Origin: a virus
DNA length: 23,239 bases
Strand: one strand, 5' to 3'
IMG/VR virus record: IMGVR_UViG_3300002231_001540
Location: 5,229 to 28,467 of that record
The notes under the pieces were generated by a model that was not told where the DNA came from, made no database searches, and saw only the letters and a program-made list of their open reading frames with translations. This document shows positions 22,406-23,239 of the stretch, piece by piece; position 1 is the first letter of the stretch; each line of letters opens with the position of its first letter. The translations under genes and the position numbers were made by a program.

Positions 22406-22431
22406 TGTGATTCTCTCCTGAGGTAAGGACC

Positions 22432-22460
22432 CCGCCGGGGCCGAAGCCCCGACGAGGCGG
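22432..22460 (-). promoter_or_regulatory. Stable cUUCGg tetraloop hairpin
   Basis: CGGGGC and GCCCCG (22436-22441/22446-22451) close a loop that reads UUCG in minus-strand RNA, with four more pairs outside (22432-22435/22457-22460). It stands between two genes and has no T-run, so it is more likely an RNA-stabilising or processing hairpin than an intrinsic terminator. Confidence 0.6.
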
Positions 22461-22468
22461 ACGCCGAA

Positions 22469-22759
22469 TCAAGACGATTCGACTGAAGATATGGTAGTCT
22501 TGTGCGATTCGTTCCTTGTTTCGGCGTCCTTTTTTGTCTGCTTCAATTCCTTGACCAACTGCATACAGGTCATGGCCAACTGCTCATAGAACCGGATCTT
22601 GAAATCCGCTCCATGCACGCCATTCCAGCCCCCTAAAAAACTCAACCCGAGACTGTGCTTGTTCTGCTCGTCGGTTATTTCGAGGGTGTCTTTGTAAGTC
22701 GATATCGTTGGCTGGCCTCCACGGATATCGAAAAAAGCGGTGTACTCGTGGTTAAACAT
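22469..22759 (-). CDS. Hypothetical early protein
   Basis: A 96-residue protein: MFNHEYTAFFDIRGGQPTIS, then SLGLSFLGGWNGVHGADFKIRF, then a helix EQLAMTCMQLVKELKQTKKDA and a Ser/Thr-rich end. A beta-rich first half with a helical second half is suggested. ATG 22759 has AAAGGAGGTGAG upstream; this SD is also the last two codons and stop of the preceding gene, which couples their translation. No family recognised. Confidence 0.65.
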   Translation of the reverse strand: MFNHEYTAFFDIRGGQPTISTYKDTLEITDEQNKHSLGLSFLGGWNGVHGADFKIRFYEQLAMTCMQLVKELKQTKKDAETRNESHKTTISSVESS

Positions 22760-22765
22760 CTCTTC

Positions 22766-23164
22766 TCACCTCCTTTCGTACACTGCGTCCCCATCAGAAC
22801 AATTCCATCCGACGATGACCTCTTCCTCGATTTCTTCTTCACGGAACCCCGTCGGGACCTGCTTGACCTTTTTCTGCTTTTCGATGATCGGAGTGCAGGT
22901 CTTTGGTGCTTCAGTCACCCCGAAAATCCGAATCCTGACCCCATCAATTTCCCCCGTGTAAGACCACCATCCGGTGCTTTCAGCCCAGTGCTTCTTCCAG
23001 ACAACCCCAGGAAAATAACCACGGACTGTTTTGGCCTGTTCCTGCGTATCTGCAATGAATTCAAGCCCCCCCCGGTCAAAGTCAAACCACACACCATCCG
23101 GCAGGTTTTTGAGGAGCATCATCGACTTTTCCATAATTGCAACCGCTTCGCTTCCTGTGTACAT
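22766..23164 (-). CDS. Hypothetical early protein
   Basis: A 132-residue protein: an N-terminal helix (GSEAVAIMEKSMMLLKNLP), a segment rich in Trp and Phe (DGVWFDFDRGGLEFIA, VVWKKHWAESTGWWSYTG), a strand DGVRIRIFGV, and an acidic run FREEEIEEEVIVGW. It has the look of a compact beta-sheet domain. ATG 23164 has AGGAGGTGAG upstream, the same SD as the next gene. No known function. Confidence 0.65.
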   Translation of the reverse strand: MYTGSEAVAIMEKSMMLLKNLPDGVWFDFDRGGLEFIADTQEQAKTVRGYFPGVVWKKHWAESTGWWSYTGEIDGVRIRIFGVTEAPKTCTPIIEKQKKVKQVPTGFREEEIEEEVIVGWNCSDGDAVYERR

Positions 23165-23176
23165 TCAACTCACCTC

Positions 23177-23239
23177 CTATCCTAACGCTCCGGTGTCAGG
23201 GTTACTCCACGCGTCACTATCCGCATGGATCGGGCAATC
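23177..23239 (-). CDS. C-terminal end of a gene entering from the right edge
   Basis: The last 20 codons of one frame read DCPIHADSDAWSNPDTGALG, followed by TAG at 23177 that overlaps the SD of the next gene. The sequence looks like a genuine protein end. A second frame is also open here and ends at 23182, so the call is weak. No function can be given. Confidence 0.35.
   Translation of the reverse strand, partial: DCPIHADSDAWSNPDTGALG

Noticed and set aside
1-23239. CRISPR array or anti-CRISPR cluster
   Set aside because: No regularly spaced repeats are present, and no small gene resembles a known anti-CRISPR or its associated regulator.

Overview
The window looks like part of the genome of a tailed double-stranded DNA bacteriophage with an HK97-type capsid. 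Every convincing gene is on the minus strand, so the biological order runs from high to low coordinates. Evidence for a phage is the set of terminase small and large subunits, portal, MuF-like protein, prohead protease/major capsid fusion and head-tail/tail genes, preceded by a recombination and replication module. A bacterial host is suggested by many strong Shine-Dalgarno (SD) sequences and by one promoter that matches both sigma-70 consensus hexamers exactly. No integrase, repressor, lysis gene, DNA polymerase or tRNA is visible, so lifestyle and host cannot be assigned.

Layout from right to left. (1) 23.2-22.1 kb: small early genes of unknown function, one with a membrane segment. (2) 22.1-20.7 kb: a Sak4-like RecA-fold ATPase followed by an SSB-like protein with an acidic C-terminal tip. 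(3) 20.7-20.4 kb: a GC-rich stretch without a convincing gene but rich in helices that could form in RNA. (4) 20.4-17.25 kb: three small genes, then an AT-rich helicase-DNA methyltransferase fusion and a coupled small gene. (5) 17.25-17.05 kb: a terminator-like hairpin overlapping a long inverted repeat, arranged like an attenuator. (6) 17.05-15.07 kb: a small basic protein and a primase-helicase. (7) 15.07-14.7 kb: a probable regulatory or origin region. (8) 14.7-13.68 kb: a zinc-motif protein and a RuvC-like resolvase.

(9) 13.68-13.58 kb: the late promoter. (10) 13.58 kb to 1: the late operon with TerS, TerL, a small protein, a portal interrupted by an HNH-bearing intein, a MuF-like protein, a ChaB-protease-scaffold-capsid fusion, small structural proteins, head-tail connector, gp10-like and tail-terminator-like genes.

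Interleaved with these head-tail genes are three carbohydrate-modification genes: a glycosyltransferase-methyltransferase fusion that needs a frameshift to be read, a GT-B glycosyltransferase, and a sulfotransferase-like gene cut by the window edge. Their position suggests that the phage decorates its own particle with a modified glycan. Genes are packed tightly, with ATGA, GTGA, TTGA or TGATG junctions, and several starts are GTG or TTG. The most notable items are the interleaved glycan-modification set, the frameshift at an A6 run, the portal intein with a non-canonical C-terminus, the four-part capsid fusion, and the two unexplained structured intergenic regions.
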